Assembly (NCBI GenBank): GCA_030638935.1
Contig: DAOWDR010000635.1
Span: 1 to 10,587 of the forward strand
Direction of reading: 5' to 3'
Source: Desulfobacteraceae bacterium
GTDB taxonomy: Bacteria > Desulfobacterota > Desulfobacteria > Desulfobacterales > Desulfobacteraceae
DNA length: 10,587 nucleotides
This document shows, in pieces, positions 1-6,399 of this stretch (positions within the stretch are counted from its first letter, which is position 1; every line of letters starts with the position of its first letter). A model generated the notes under the pieces. The model was not told the origin of the DNA and made no database searches. It worked only from the letters and a program-made list of their open reading frames with translations. The position numbers and the translations under genes are program-made.

Positions 1-1
1 C

Positions 2-826
2 CTGGACCATGGCAATAGGATTCAGCGGGAAAAGTCCGATTCACAGCTGGACCTGTTTGCAGATTCCAACATGGGGCTGGCGCTACCGGTAAGCCTTCCC
101 AAACTCCCGGATATTGAGGAGTGGGAGGACAATGTATTGCTGGGACTTGAAAAAGAAGCCCTGGGTTTTTATATTACCGGACATCCCATGTATAAGTACG
201 CTGATATCATTCAAAAATATACCAATGTTAATTCTATCACCCTCCAGGACATGTCCAATGAGAAAATGATTCGCATGGGCGGTACCATTAAGGTCTTAAA
301 GGTTCATAAGACCAAAAAAGGGGATATGATGGCCTTTTGCGCCATTGAAGACCAGTCGGCCAGTGTAGAGGTGGTTATCTTTCCCAATCTCTACGCTAAA
401 ATCCACCCTCTTCTGGCAGAAGAACAGATTGTTATTCTGGAGGCAGAGGTTCAGAAAACTGAAAATATTGTCAAACTTATTGGGGAAAAGATAGTCCCCA
501 TTGACCGGGCCTCGGAAGAATGGACCAGCGGTATCCTCATTGATGTGAATGCTGCCAGGTTTGGCACCCAGGTTCTTGAACAATTAAAACCCATTATTGA
601 ACGGTATCCCGGGGATTGTACCTGCTTTTTGAAAATCAAGATTGATGAGAACCAATCACCGGTTCTGGTAAAATTGGGTGATGAATATATGACCTGTTCT
701 GATCCTTCTTTTTTTGCCCAGGTGGAAACGCTTTTTGGGGAAGAGTGCATAGAGACCAGGTGTGCACCCATTGCGGAAAAGGTAAAAAAGAAAAAACGGT
801 GGCAGAAAAGAAATAACGGCAGTTAA
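2..826 (+). CDS. dnaE: DNA polymerase III alpha subunit, C-terminal part (partial at left edge)
   Basis: This is the 3' end of the replicative polymerase gene. The frame is open to the left edge, so the ATG at 71 is internal and 274 residues are visible. Residues 15-19 of the visible part read QLDLF (bases 44-58), the consensus beta sliding-clamp-binding motif that tethers the polymerase to the clamp. Next comes the conserved stretch around LGFYITGHP (about bases 158-190). An OB fold follows at roughly 266-500 (RMGGTIKVLK, then a DxSASVEVVIFP-like strand), which in this family binds single-stranded template. The remaining C-terminal part corresponds to the tau-contacting region and ends in a basic tail (KKKKRWQKR). 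The polymerase active site lies outside the window. The gene ends one base before a converging gene, with no terminator in between. The OB fold and clamp motif make the family assignment secure. Confidence 0.95.
   Translation: MDHGNRIQREKSDSQLDLFADSNMGLALPVSLPKLPDIEEWEDNVLLGLEKEALGFYITGHPMYKYADIIQKYTNVNSITLQDMSNEKMIRMGGTIKVLKVHKTKKGDMMAFCAIEDQSASVEVVIFPNLYAKIHPLLAEEQIVILEAEVQKTENIVKLIGEKIVPIDRASEEWTSGILIDVNAARFGTQVLEQLKPIIERYPGDCTCFLKIKIDENQSPVLVKLGDEYMTCSDPSFFAQVETLFGEECIETRCAPIAEKVKKKKRWQKRNNGS
44..58 (+). other. Beta-clamp-binding motif QLDLF encoded within dnaE
   Basis: Codons 44-58 encode Q-L-D-L-F, which matches the bacterial clamp-binding consensus QL[SD]LF exactly. It sits upstream of the OB fold, where the internal clamp-binding motif of DnaE is expected. 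Assignment is by motif and position. Confidence 0.8.
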
Positions 827-827
827 A

Positions 828-1223
828 TCAGGGATCGATATTGTTTGCATCTACTAAAATCTGATTTTCAACCCTGATAACCCCTTCAACCCCCCGGGCC
901 AGATCTGCGGTCATGCGTTTTAAGGAATCGGTTGCAACTATTCCCTTTAGATAGGCTATCCCATTGTAGACATCAACATCAATGGGATAGGCTTTAACAA
1001 AATCGTCTGAAATCATCTTGGCTTTTACCCTGGCACAAATTATGGAATCATCCATGATCGTTGAAAAAGAACGGGGTGTACCTGGATCGGAGGGTGAGCT
1101 AAAAACAGGAGAACCATTTTTTTGGGAACCACATCCGGTTAGAATTAAGAAGAGTAGTCCAATCATCAAAAAGCTGCCAAGCAATGGATTAAGAAAGGAA
1201 TAAAAACAAAATTGCTTTTTCAT
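828..1223 (-). CDS. BON-domain lipoprotein
   Basis: A 131-residue secreted lipoprotein. Residues 1-30 form a signal sequence with a basic start (KK) and a long hydrophobic stretch. It ends in the lipobox L-T-G-C, with the lipidated Cys at 31. The +2 residue is Gly, with no Asp inner-membrane retention signal, so an outer-membrane location is plausible. A Ser/Pro-rich linker (about 33-55) leads to one BON domain (about 58-125), recognised by VKAKMISDD, the VYNGIAYLKGIV strand-turn and a GVEGVIRVENQI ending. BON domains are found in periplasmic proteins such as OsmY and are thought to bind membranes or support envelope integrity; a single-domain lipoprotein of this sort has no assigned reaction. 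The ATG directly follows the TAA of the upstream gene, so translation is probably coupled. The stop is one base from the end of dnaE. Confidence 0.85.
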   Translation of the reverse strand: MKKQFCFYSFLNPLLGSFLMIGLLFLILTGCGSQKNGSPVFSSPSDPGTPRSFSTIMDDSIICARVKAKMISDDFVKAYPIDVDVYNGIAYLKGIVATDSLKRMTADLARGVEGVIRVENQILVDANNIDP

Positions 1224-1478
1224 TTATTCAAAGTCATCAAGATTCAGGTTGTCAAGGTCCGATAAATCCATGTCCTTGAGCAAATCATCTTCATCTGGAA
1301 TAATGTTATCTTTCAGTATTATAGGCGGCTTTTTTACGATGGGGACGGCATCCTCCTGGATATTTTCCTTGGGGGAAATTTTTTTCAGGATAGCCATTGT
1401 GCCAAGGTAGAGAAAAAAGACCAAACCTGCCATATTGAAAAGGAGAATAAGAATTCCAAAAATATTTTTTGCCAGCAT
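1224..1478 (-). CDS. Small single-span membrane protein with acidic C-terminal tail
   Basis: An 84-residue protein of no recognised family. Residues about 5-31 form one strongly hydrophobic transmembrane segment, followed by KK, which suggests the C-terminus faces the cytoplasm. After a proline-containing linker (about 45-60), the last 25 residues are very acidic and repetitive, with D-L alternation (DLSDLDNLNLDDFE). There are no cysteines and no catalytic motif. The start is preceded by a weak Shine-Dalgarno-like AGGGT. Its TAA touches the ATG of the BON lipoprotein (TAAATG), so the two are almost certainly one transcript and may act together in the envelope. It is accepted as a gene because of its clean TM-plus-tail architecture, its tight junction and a promoter upstream. 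A frame-shifted ORF over the same bases (1306-1554) lacks these properties. Confidence 0.7.
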   Translation of the reverse strand: MLAKNIFGILILLFNMAGLVFFLYLGTMAILKKISPKENIQEDAVPIVKKPPIILKDNIIPDEDDLLKDMDLSDLDNLNLDDFE

Positions 1479-1504
1479 AAGACCCTATTTTTTTTCTAAT
1501 TAGT

Positions 1505-1533
1505 TTGACGCTTAAAGCATTTGTGTTTATATA
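1505..1533 (+). promoter_or_regulatory. Predicted sigma-70-type promoter for the djlA-like gene
   Basis: On the plus strand, TTGACG (1505-1510) and TATATA (1528-1533) are separated by 17 bases. A TATAAT also occurs at 1532-1537, but with a poor 21-base spacing to the same -35. A start site near 1540 would leave a short leader, with the ribosome site GGAAGGA at 1567-1573, six bases before the ATG at 1580. Confidence 0.55.
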
Positions 1534-1554
1534 TAATCTTTGAAAATGATACAA
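1526..1554 (-). promoter_or_regulatory. Predicted sigma-70-type promoter for the 84-aa/BON unit
   Basis: On the minus strand, TTGTAT (1549-1554) and TATAAA (1526-1531) are separated by 17 bases, giving good -35/-10 geometry. The -10 overlaps the -10 of the plus-strand promoter for the djlA-like gene. Prediction is from consensus only. Confidence 0.45.
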
Positions 1555-1579
1555 GGATTTTTATTCGGAAGGATTAACA

Positions 1580-2344
1580 ATGAGCTGGCTTGGTAAAATG
1601 ATAGGTGGAACAATTGGTTTTGCACTGGGGGGACCCATCGGTGCTGTGGCAGGAGCTGCATTCGGGCATACCTTTGTGGACAAGAAAGAAGAGGTATACC
1701 TTAATTCCATCTCCGGGGGTCAGGGGGGGTTGTCCTCCAATGAAGAGGCCCAGTTGATATTTTTTACAGCCGCTTTTTCCATGTTGGCTAAAATCTGCAA
1801 GGCAGACGGGCAAATTTCAGAAAAAGAGATCCAGGCGATTGAAACTTTTATGACCCGGGATCTTCAATTGGATCAGGAAGGCCAGGCAACCGCTAAACGT
1901 ATATTCCGCCAGGCAATAGATTCTCCCGAGGAATTTGAGGCATTTGCCCGGCAGTTTTACCAGGTTTTCAGAGCACAGCCCAATATCATTGAGTTGATGG
2001 TGGATGTCCTGTTGCGGGTATCCTCGGCAGACGGCCACATATCTGGAGAAGAAGAGTCCATGCTCTTGTCTGCCACACGGATATTTAGAGTTTCAGACTC
2101 AGATTATACCCGGATGAAATCAAAGTATGTACGGGTGACCAATAAATACTATGCCGTTCTTAAATGTGACGAAACAGCATCCAATGAAGAGATCAAGAAA
2201 AAATACAGAACCCTGGTGACTGAGTATCATCCCGATAAAATTGAAGCCAAAGGGCTTCCTGAAGAATTCATCAAATTTGCCAATGATAAATTCAGGGAAA
2301 TCCAGGATGCCTACGACCACATTAAACAGGAAAGAGGCCTGTAA
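1580..2344 (+). CDS. djlA: DjlA-like membrane-anchored J-domain co-chaperone (TerB + DnaJ domains)
   Basis: A 254-residue type III J-protein. Residues 5-32 form a glycine-zipper-like membrane segment (GGTIGFALGGPIGAVAG) ending in a DjlA-type GHTF-D. Residues about 55-170 are a TerB-like helical domain with two similar acidic turns, KADGQIS (74-80) and SADGHIS (149-155), of the sort that can bind divalent metal. The C-terminal J domain (about 189-254) has the essential HPD tripeptide at 217-219 and the DjlA hallmark HPDK-x3-KGLP followed by an EIQDAYDHIKQ helix. J domains stimulate DnaK ATP hydrolysis; in E. coli DjlA this occurs at the inner membrane. Length and domain order match DjlA (about 270 residues), although the linker before the J domain is shorter. 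The start is supported by GGAAGGA six bases upstream. It appears to be monocistronic, with no clear terminator in the 66 bases before the converging gene. Confidence 0.85.
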   Translation: MSWLGKMIGGTIGFALGGPIGAVAGAAFGHTFVDKKEEVYLNSISGGQGGLSSNEEAQLIFFTAAFSMLAKICKADGQISEKEIQAIETFMTRDLQLDQEGQATAKRIFRQAIDSPEEFEAFARQFYQVFRAQPNIIELMVDVLLRVSSADGHISGEEESMLLSATRIFRVSDSDYTRMKSKYVRVTNKYYAVLKCDETASNEEIKKKYRTLVTEYHPDKIEAKGLPEEFIKFANDKFREIQDAYDHIKQERGL

Positions 2345-2410
2345 CACTAAAGTTAAGGCCTCCGCAAATATAAATCCTAAAACAAGTTTTCCTAAAGCAA
2401 GGTTTCCAGA

Positions 2411-3475
2411 TTAAAATAGTCCTTTTTCCTTGGCAATATTCATATAGGTGTCAACTATGGTCTGGGGCGGTTCCCACCGTTCCTCATCTTTCTTGTCTTT
2501 AAGGGCCATGGCCTCAAATTCACAGACAGTCACACATAATCCGCATCCGATACACCGGTCAATATCCACCGTTGCCACGGTGTTTGCTTCATCCATTTCA
2601 ATGGCATCCATGGGGCAGATATCCTCACAGGCCTGGCACCCGGTGCACAGGTCCTGATCTACTGCGGCCTGGTAATTGGAGTTCACTATTTTGGCAGGTG
2701 CCTGGGTTTTTTTAATATTGCTTAAAATCTGACAGCAACAGTCGCAGCAAAGACAAATATTAATGGGTTTTACTGAATTTGAGGGTTGGGCTACCAGTCC
2801 CTGTTCAACCCCTTTTTTAACAATGTCAATGGCTTCTTCCTGGGTGATGGTCCTTCCTATGCCCCGGCTCTCATAAATAAAGGCGCCGCTTCCGAATATC
2901 AGGCAGGCTTCTTCCATCTTGCCGCAACCCTTGCCAACCATGGTATGTTCTTTTCTGCAGATACAGGGGGCAACCAGGATTTTGGACTGGGTTTTGATCA
3001 ATTCTTCAAGATGCTCATGGTCCATGATATTAAGCTCTGTATTCACGGATTTTGTCACAGGTACCACACGCAGCTGCTGGGTTTTGCTTTTGTCCAGGGT
3101 TTTCATTAACTCCGGAACATATTCGTTAAAATCCTGGATTAATTCAGGAGTCAGGCGGTTGACCTGGTATTCCCATATTCCCACAACAAACTGGGCCAGC
3201 ATGAATGAGTCCTGCCCATCCCGATTTACATGGATGATCAGCCCTTTTTGGCCCATTTCAATGAGCATGGATAAAATCTGATCGGGATTTTTATTAGCTC
3301 TTTTTGCAATGACTTCGCAGGATTCCGGCATCATAACCAAAGACAGGTCTAATTCAGCCTCTTGGGGGGTGAACAATCTTTTTAAGATTCTAAGCTCAAC
3401 CCCGGATTCGGTTTCAGGATATCCGCCTGGTGTATTATCAAGGTGAACAGCAAGCTTTTTGTACACATCTTCCAT
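2411..3475 (-). CDS. Multi-cluster iron-sulfur protein: winged-helix-like N-terminus, CxC/C-rich core, 2x[4Fe-4S] ferredoxin domain
   Basis: A 354-residue cytoplasmic protein, last gene of the mnmA/mtaB operon. Residues about 45-95 resemble a winged-helix fold (helix, KNPDQILSMLIEMGQKGLI helix, then a hairpin wing). Residues 171-191 carry CxCR...GxxCGxxxxxxC (Cys 171, 173, 184, 191). Residues 241-248 read CLCCDCCC, six Cys in eight positions. A bacterial dicluster ferredoxin domain follows, with Cys 277/280/283/287 (CTGCQACEDICP) and Cys 308/311/314/318 (CIGCGLCVTVCE, lacking the usual proline). The ferredoxin part binds two [4Fe-4S] clusters; the other cysteines could hold one or two more. 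No catalytic domain is recognised. It may be an electron-transfer adaptor or a redox-responsive regulator, both inferences. The start is supported by GGAGAT (bases 3484-3489), eight bases upstream. The gap to mtaB is 31 bases. Confidence 0.8.
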   Translation of the reverse strand: MEDVYKKLAVHLDNTPGGYPETESGVELRILKRLFTPQEAELDLSLVMMPESCEVIAKRANKNPDQILSMLIEMGQKGLIIHVNRDGQDSFMLAQFVVGIWEYQVNRLTPELIQDFNEYVPELMKTLDKSKTQQLRVVPVTKSVNTELNIMDHEHLEELIKTQSKILVAPCICRKEHTMVGKGCGKMEEACLIFGSGAFIYESRGIGRTITQEEAIDIVKKGVEQGLVAQPSNSVKPINICLCCDCCCQILSNIKKTQAPAKIVNSNYQAAVDQDLCTGCQACEDICPMDAIEMDEANTVATVDIDRCIGCGLCVTVCEFEAMALKDKKDEERWEPPQTIVDTYMNIAKEKGLF

Positions 3476-3506
3476 GGTTGCACATCTCCGATATTGTAGA
3501 TGTTAA

Positions 3507-4886
3507 TCAGTTTAATCCAATCACTTTGCCAAAAGGGTTCATGCCACTATCACACTGTTCATAAATAAGATCAACTATTTTTCCCTTGAGATCGTCATTT
3601 TTTTCCAATAAGACTGTTAAATAATTGGAAGTTACTGCCTTGAGATAACCTGAGCGTTTGTCCTGGGTTTTCTGTACAAGGCCTTTAAGTTTTTTGCCTT
3701 TGTTGGCATCGATAAAAACAGATCTTTTTTCTTTGTCAAGTTTTCGCATTCTTGCACATCTTTCCTTGATGACTTCCGGTGCTATTTTCCCATTGAAATG
3801 ATATGCAGGGGTGCCTTTTCTTGGGGAAAAAGGAAATACGTGAAGATAGGAGATGGGTAGTTTTTCAATGAGCTTAAAGGTGTTTTCAAATTGCTTGTCT
3901 GTCTCAGAGGGAAATCCTATAAGGGTATCCACACCAATCCCTGCAAAGGGCAGCTTTTCATGGATTTTAAGAACCATTTCCTCAAAAAACCGGGAAGAAT
4001 AAGGACGTTTCATTTTTTTTAAGATTCCATCATCTCCGGATTGCAAGGGGATGTGAAAATGGTCGCATAGAATATGACCCTGACAAGCAAGGTCAATCAG
4101 GCCTCCACTGATTTCTGCCGGTTCAATGGAAGAGATCCTGATCCTGTCCACCAATTTTTCTTTGTCGATTTTTTTAATCAGGTTTATCAAAGATGTGGGA
4201 GGGTTCAGGTCAAGTCCGTACATACCGGTATGGATACCTGTGATGATTACTTCCTTGAATCCACCTCTACAAAGCCCTTCCAGATGTTTTAAAACCTGGG
4301 ATTCCGGCATGCTCACAGAAGATCCGCGGGCATAGGGTACAATACAATAAGTGCAAAAGGCATTGCACCCATCCTGAATTTTTAAATATGCCCGGGTCAT
4401 ATTTCCCTTTACCGGTTTATCAAATGAAAGGAAGCGATTATTTTTGCTATGGTCCGGGGACTGGAACAGAAAAGGGGTTTGGGAAGAAGCTGAGATCTGG
4501 CCGGTTGTCTGACCTTCAGTCTGATCAGTTGCCTGAACCATTGACGGGTCTGCAATTAGGTCGGCAATTAGGGTTTTTTCTTTGTGGCAGACAATCTGAT
4601 CGATATTTTCAATTTGTTTGATAAGATCCGGATCTGTCTGGGCATGGCAACCTGTGACAATGATTTTAGCTTTTGGGTTGTCCCGAATAATTTTTCGGAT
4701 GGCCTGCCTGGACTGCATGCCTGCCTTTGATGTTACCGCACAGGTGTTTATGATGCACAGATCCACGGATGTGTTTTTTTCCCCCTGTATAAATCCCTTT
4801 TCTTCAAGACAGGATGCAATGCCGTCTGATTCATATCTGTTGACCTTACATCCCAGAGTTTCAATATAGAATTTTTGTTTTTTCAT
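3507..4886 (-). CDS. mtaB: tRNA t6A37 methylthiotransferase MtaB (radical SAM)
   Basis: A 459-residue enzyme that converts t6A37 to ms2t6A37 in tRNAs reading ANN codons, using two [4Fe-4S] clusters and S-adenosylmethionine. The N-terminal MTTase domain has Cys 13 (in ETLGCKVN, the MtaB-type signature, unlike MiaB or RimO), Cys 49 (NTCAVT) and Cys 80 (TGCHAQ), which hold the auxiliary cluster. The radical SAM motif is C174-x3-C178-x2-C181 (CNAFCTYCIVPYARG). The C-terminal part (about 400-455) fits a TRAM RNA-binding domain. The start overlaps the mnmA stop by four bases (ATGA), so translation is probably coupled. One oddity is a linker between the two domains (about 105-160) that is lengthened by Gln/Thr/Ser-rich and tandem-repeated sequence. 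All key cysteines are present. Confidence 0.92.
   Translation of the reverse strand: MKKQKFYIETLGCKVNRYESDGIASCLEEKGFIQGEKNTSVDLCIINTCAVTSKAGMQSRQAIRKIIRDNPKAKIIVTGCHAQTDPDLIKQIENIDQIVCHKEKTLIADLIADPSMVQATDQTEGQTTGQISASSQTPFLFQSPDHSKNNRFLSFDKPVKGNMTRAYLKIQDGCNAFCTYCIVPYARGSSVSMPESQVLKHLEGLCRGGFKEVIITGIHTGMYGLDLNPPTSLINLIKKIDKEKLVDRIRISSIEPAEISGGLIDLACQGHILCDHFHIPLQSGDDGILKKMKRPYSSRFFEEMVLKIHEKLPFAGIGVDTLIGFPSETDKQFENTFKLIEKLPISYLHVFPFSPRKGTPAYHFNGKIAPEVIKERCARMRKLDKEKRSVFIDANKGKKLKGLVQKTQDKRSGYLKAVTSNYLTVLLEKNDDLKGKIVDLIYEQCDSGMNPFGKVIGLN
4548..4571. repeat. 12-base tandem duplication inside the mtaB linker
   Basis: Two 12-base copies (4548-4559 and 4560-4571) differ at one base and encode LIAD-LIAD in MtaB residues 106-113. 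A further in-frame four-residue periodicity (ATDQ, TEGQ, TTGQ) follows in the same linker, suggesting growth by small in-frame duplications. Confidence 0.7.
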
Positions 4887-5926
4887 TTAATAATACCCGC
4901 ACCAACTACCCTGTTATCCATATAGAAAACAGCTGCCTGTCCCGGGGTGATGGCAAATTGCGGCTCATCAAATATCACTTGTCCTTGGTCGCCTTTGCGT
5001 ATCAGTCGTGAGGATGCCCCCTTATGGCTGTATCGAATTTTAGTTATCATAGTTGAGATCTCTTGTGATCCGGAATAATTCCAGATAATGTTTCCTACCT
5101 GCATTTTTGTTTGTGCCAGGTCCTTTTTAAAACAGACCACCAGGGTATTGCTGGAAAGGTCCAGGTGTCGGACATAGTAGGGTTCAGATGCCGGACAGTT
5201 AATCCCCCTTCTCTGGCCTATGGTAAAGGCATGAAGGCCCTTGTGGGTACCCACAATTTTTCCATTGATATCCTTTATAGGCCCTGGTTTCGGGGAGATT
5301 CCCTTTTTTTCAATGAGAAACTGTGAAAAACTGGTGTCCTGGATAAAGCAGATATCCTGGCTTTCGCCGGGAGCTGTGGGGGTAAGATTGTTCTTTTTCG
5401 CCAAAGCCTTTACCTGGGATTTGCTAAACCCTGCCAAAGGGAGAATTATCCGTTCCAACTGATCATAATCAAGCAGGGAGAGAAAATAGGACTGGTCCTT
5501 TAGGGGGTCGGCACCTTTTTCAAGCCAGTTTTTTGAAATTTCTTTTTCTGGAAAGGCCAGGGGGTTGACAATGGTGGCATAGTGGCCTGTGGCAATTGCA
5601 TCTGCTCCCAGCTCAGTTGCCTTTTCCAACAGGGCACCGAACTTGATCTGCTTGTTACAGATCAGGCAGGGGTTGGGGGTTTTTCCCCCAAGATAGGTTG
5701 ATACAAAATATTCAACCACCTTCTCCTCAAATACATGGCTGAGGTCTATTGTATGAACAGGAAATCCCAGCTGATTTTCAAGTGATTTTCCATTGAAGGG
5801 ATTTTTTTCATAACCCGTGGTAAAGTGGATACCAAACACCTTTTTGTAGGCTTTTTTGATGAGGAATCCCGCAACAAGGGAGTCCACACCGCCGCTTAAG
5901 GCAATGGCAACGACAGGATGGGCCAT
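4883..5926 (-). CDS. mnmA: tRNA-specific 2-thiouridylase MnmA (CxxC + C type)
   Basis: A 347-residue enzyme that activates U34 of Lys/Glu/Gln tRNAs with ATP and inserts sulfur to make s2U. It has the PP-loop SGGVDS at 11-16, TPNPCLICNKQIKFG (83-97) containing Cys 87 and the catalytic-position Cys 90, SQDICF with the second conserved Cys 193, and TIGQRRGIN (235-243). The C-terminal beta barrel ends at residue 347. In E. coli MnmA the residue at position 87 is Asp (PNPDVLCN). The extra Cys gives a CxxC + C triad like that of iron-sulfur-dependent thiolases. The ATG at 5926 is chosen because it overlaps the upstream stop as TGATG and puts the PP-loop near the N-terminus; a start at 5992 would add 22 unrelated residues read from inside the neighbouring gene. 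The 3' end overlaps mtaB by four bases. Confidence 0.92.
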   Translation of the reverse strand: MAHPVVAIALSGGVDSLVAGFLIKKAYKKVFGIHFTTGYEKNPFNGKSLENQLGFPVHTIDLSHVFEEKVVEYFVSTYLGGKTPNPCLICNKQIKFGALLEKATELGADAIATGHYATIVNPLAFPEKEISKNWLEKGADPLKDQSYFLSLLDYDQLERIILPLAGFSKSQVKALAKKNNLTPTAPGESQDICFIQDTSFSQFLIEKKGISPKPGPIKDINGKIVGTHKGLHAFTIGQRRGINCPASEPYYVRHLDLSSNTLVVCFKKDLAQTKMQVGNIIWNYSGSQEISTMITKIRYSHKGASSRLIRKGDQGQVIFDEPQFAITPGQAAVFYMDNRVVGAGIIK

Positions 5927-6357
5927 CAGACAACTTCTTCTGTGTTTTCGCTGAAAAGACCCATGGCCCTGGTCGGGCAGGTCAGAATACACAGTTCACA
6001 GACACTGCACTTATCCTTATTAAACACTACTTCCATTTCAGGACGTTTGATGTACAAGGCCTCTGTAGGGCAAACTGCTAGGCAGGCGCCGCAGTGGGTA
6101 CAGATCTCTTCATCCTTGAAAATCTGGTGTTCGGGATTTGAAACCTGAACTCCCTGATCTTTTAAGAATTTTATCCCTTTATTAAATCCGGATCGGTTGT
6201 CAGATGAAAGCTCCAAAACCATGAACCCTTCTTTTCGGTTGGAAATTCTAGCGCTTAAAATATTAAACATCAGATCAAACTTTTTTACCAATTGACAGAC
6301 CAATGCCTTCTGGGCAACCTCTGACGGAAAATGTAAAATAATTATTTTGGAATACAA
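5926..6357 (-). CDS. NIL-domain 2x[4Fe-4S] ferredoxin, TTG start
   Basis: A small cytoplasmic iron-sulfur protein of 143 residues, first gene of the operon. The N-terminal 75 or so residues match a NIL domain (SKIIILHFP, then LVKKFDLMFNILSARI and EGFMVLEL), a ferredoxin-fold ligand or subunit-interaction module also found on methionine ABC transporter ATPases. A dicluster ferredoxin domain follows, with Cys 86/89/92/96 (CTHCGACLAVCP) and 117/120/123/127 (CSVCELCILTCP). NIL-ferredoxins of this shape occur in anaerobes and archaea, and one is known to partner a homocysteine-synthesis enzyme, so a role in reductive sulfur transfer is plausible. The start is TTG at 6355-6357, after an unusually strong ribosome site. 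An in-frame ATG at 6417 would add 20 non-NIL residues and leave that site inside the gene. The stop overlaps the mnmA start (TGATG), which implies a role with MnmA. Confidence 0.82.
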   Translation of the reverse strand: MYSKIIILHFPSEVAQKALVCQLVKKFDLMFNILSARISNRKEGFMVLELSSDNRSGFNKGIKFLKDQGVQVSNPEHQIFKDEEICTHCGACLAVCPTEALYIKRPEMEVVFNKDKCSVCELCILTCPTRAMGLFSENTEEVV

Positions 6358-6360
6358 TGA

Positions 6361-6369
6361 ACCTCCTCC
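6361..6369 (-). promoter_or_regulatory. Strong Shine-Dalgarno deciding the TTG start of the NIL-ferredoxin gene
   Basis: On the minus strand the sequence GGAGGAGGT lies at 6361-6369. Its first GGAGG ends seven bases before the TTG at 6355-6357, which is optimal spacing. This favours TTG over the upstream ATG at 6417. Confidence 0.75.
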
Positions 6370-6399
6370 GTTATTTACTTTCCTTAAATTATTATCCCT

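Noticed and set aside
1505..1537. TATAAT at 1532-1537 as the -10 for djlA
   Set aside because: The spacing to TTGACG would be 21 bases; TATATA at 1528-1533 with 17 bases fits better.
1306..1554. 82-codon minus-strand frame overlapping the 84-residue membrane protein
   Set aside because: Its product is compositionally ordinary shadow sequence with no TM segment, and it would span the predicted promoter; the alternate frame has a clear TM-plus-acidic-tail design and a TAAATG junction.
2335..2366. Repeated AGGCCT hexamers around the djlA stop as a possible terminator or site
   Set aside because: They are short self-complementary hexamers with a long AT-rich gap and no T tract; pairing would be weak.
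2786..3281. Two plus-strand open frames (107 and 120 codons) antisense to the iron-sulfur gene
   Set aside because: They are shadows of the cysteine-rich coding strand, have no family resemblance and no promoter.
5927..5992. Upstream in-frame ATG (5992) for mnmA adding 22 residues
   Set aside because: The added residues are read out of frame from the NIL-ferredoxin gene and are not MnmA-like; the ATG at 5926 puts the SGGVDS loop at the normal distance and forms a TGATG junction.
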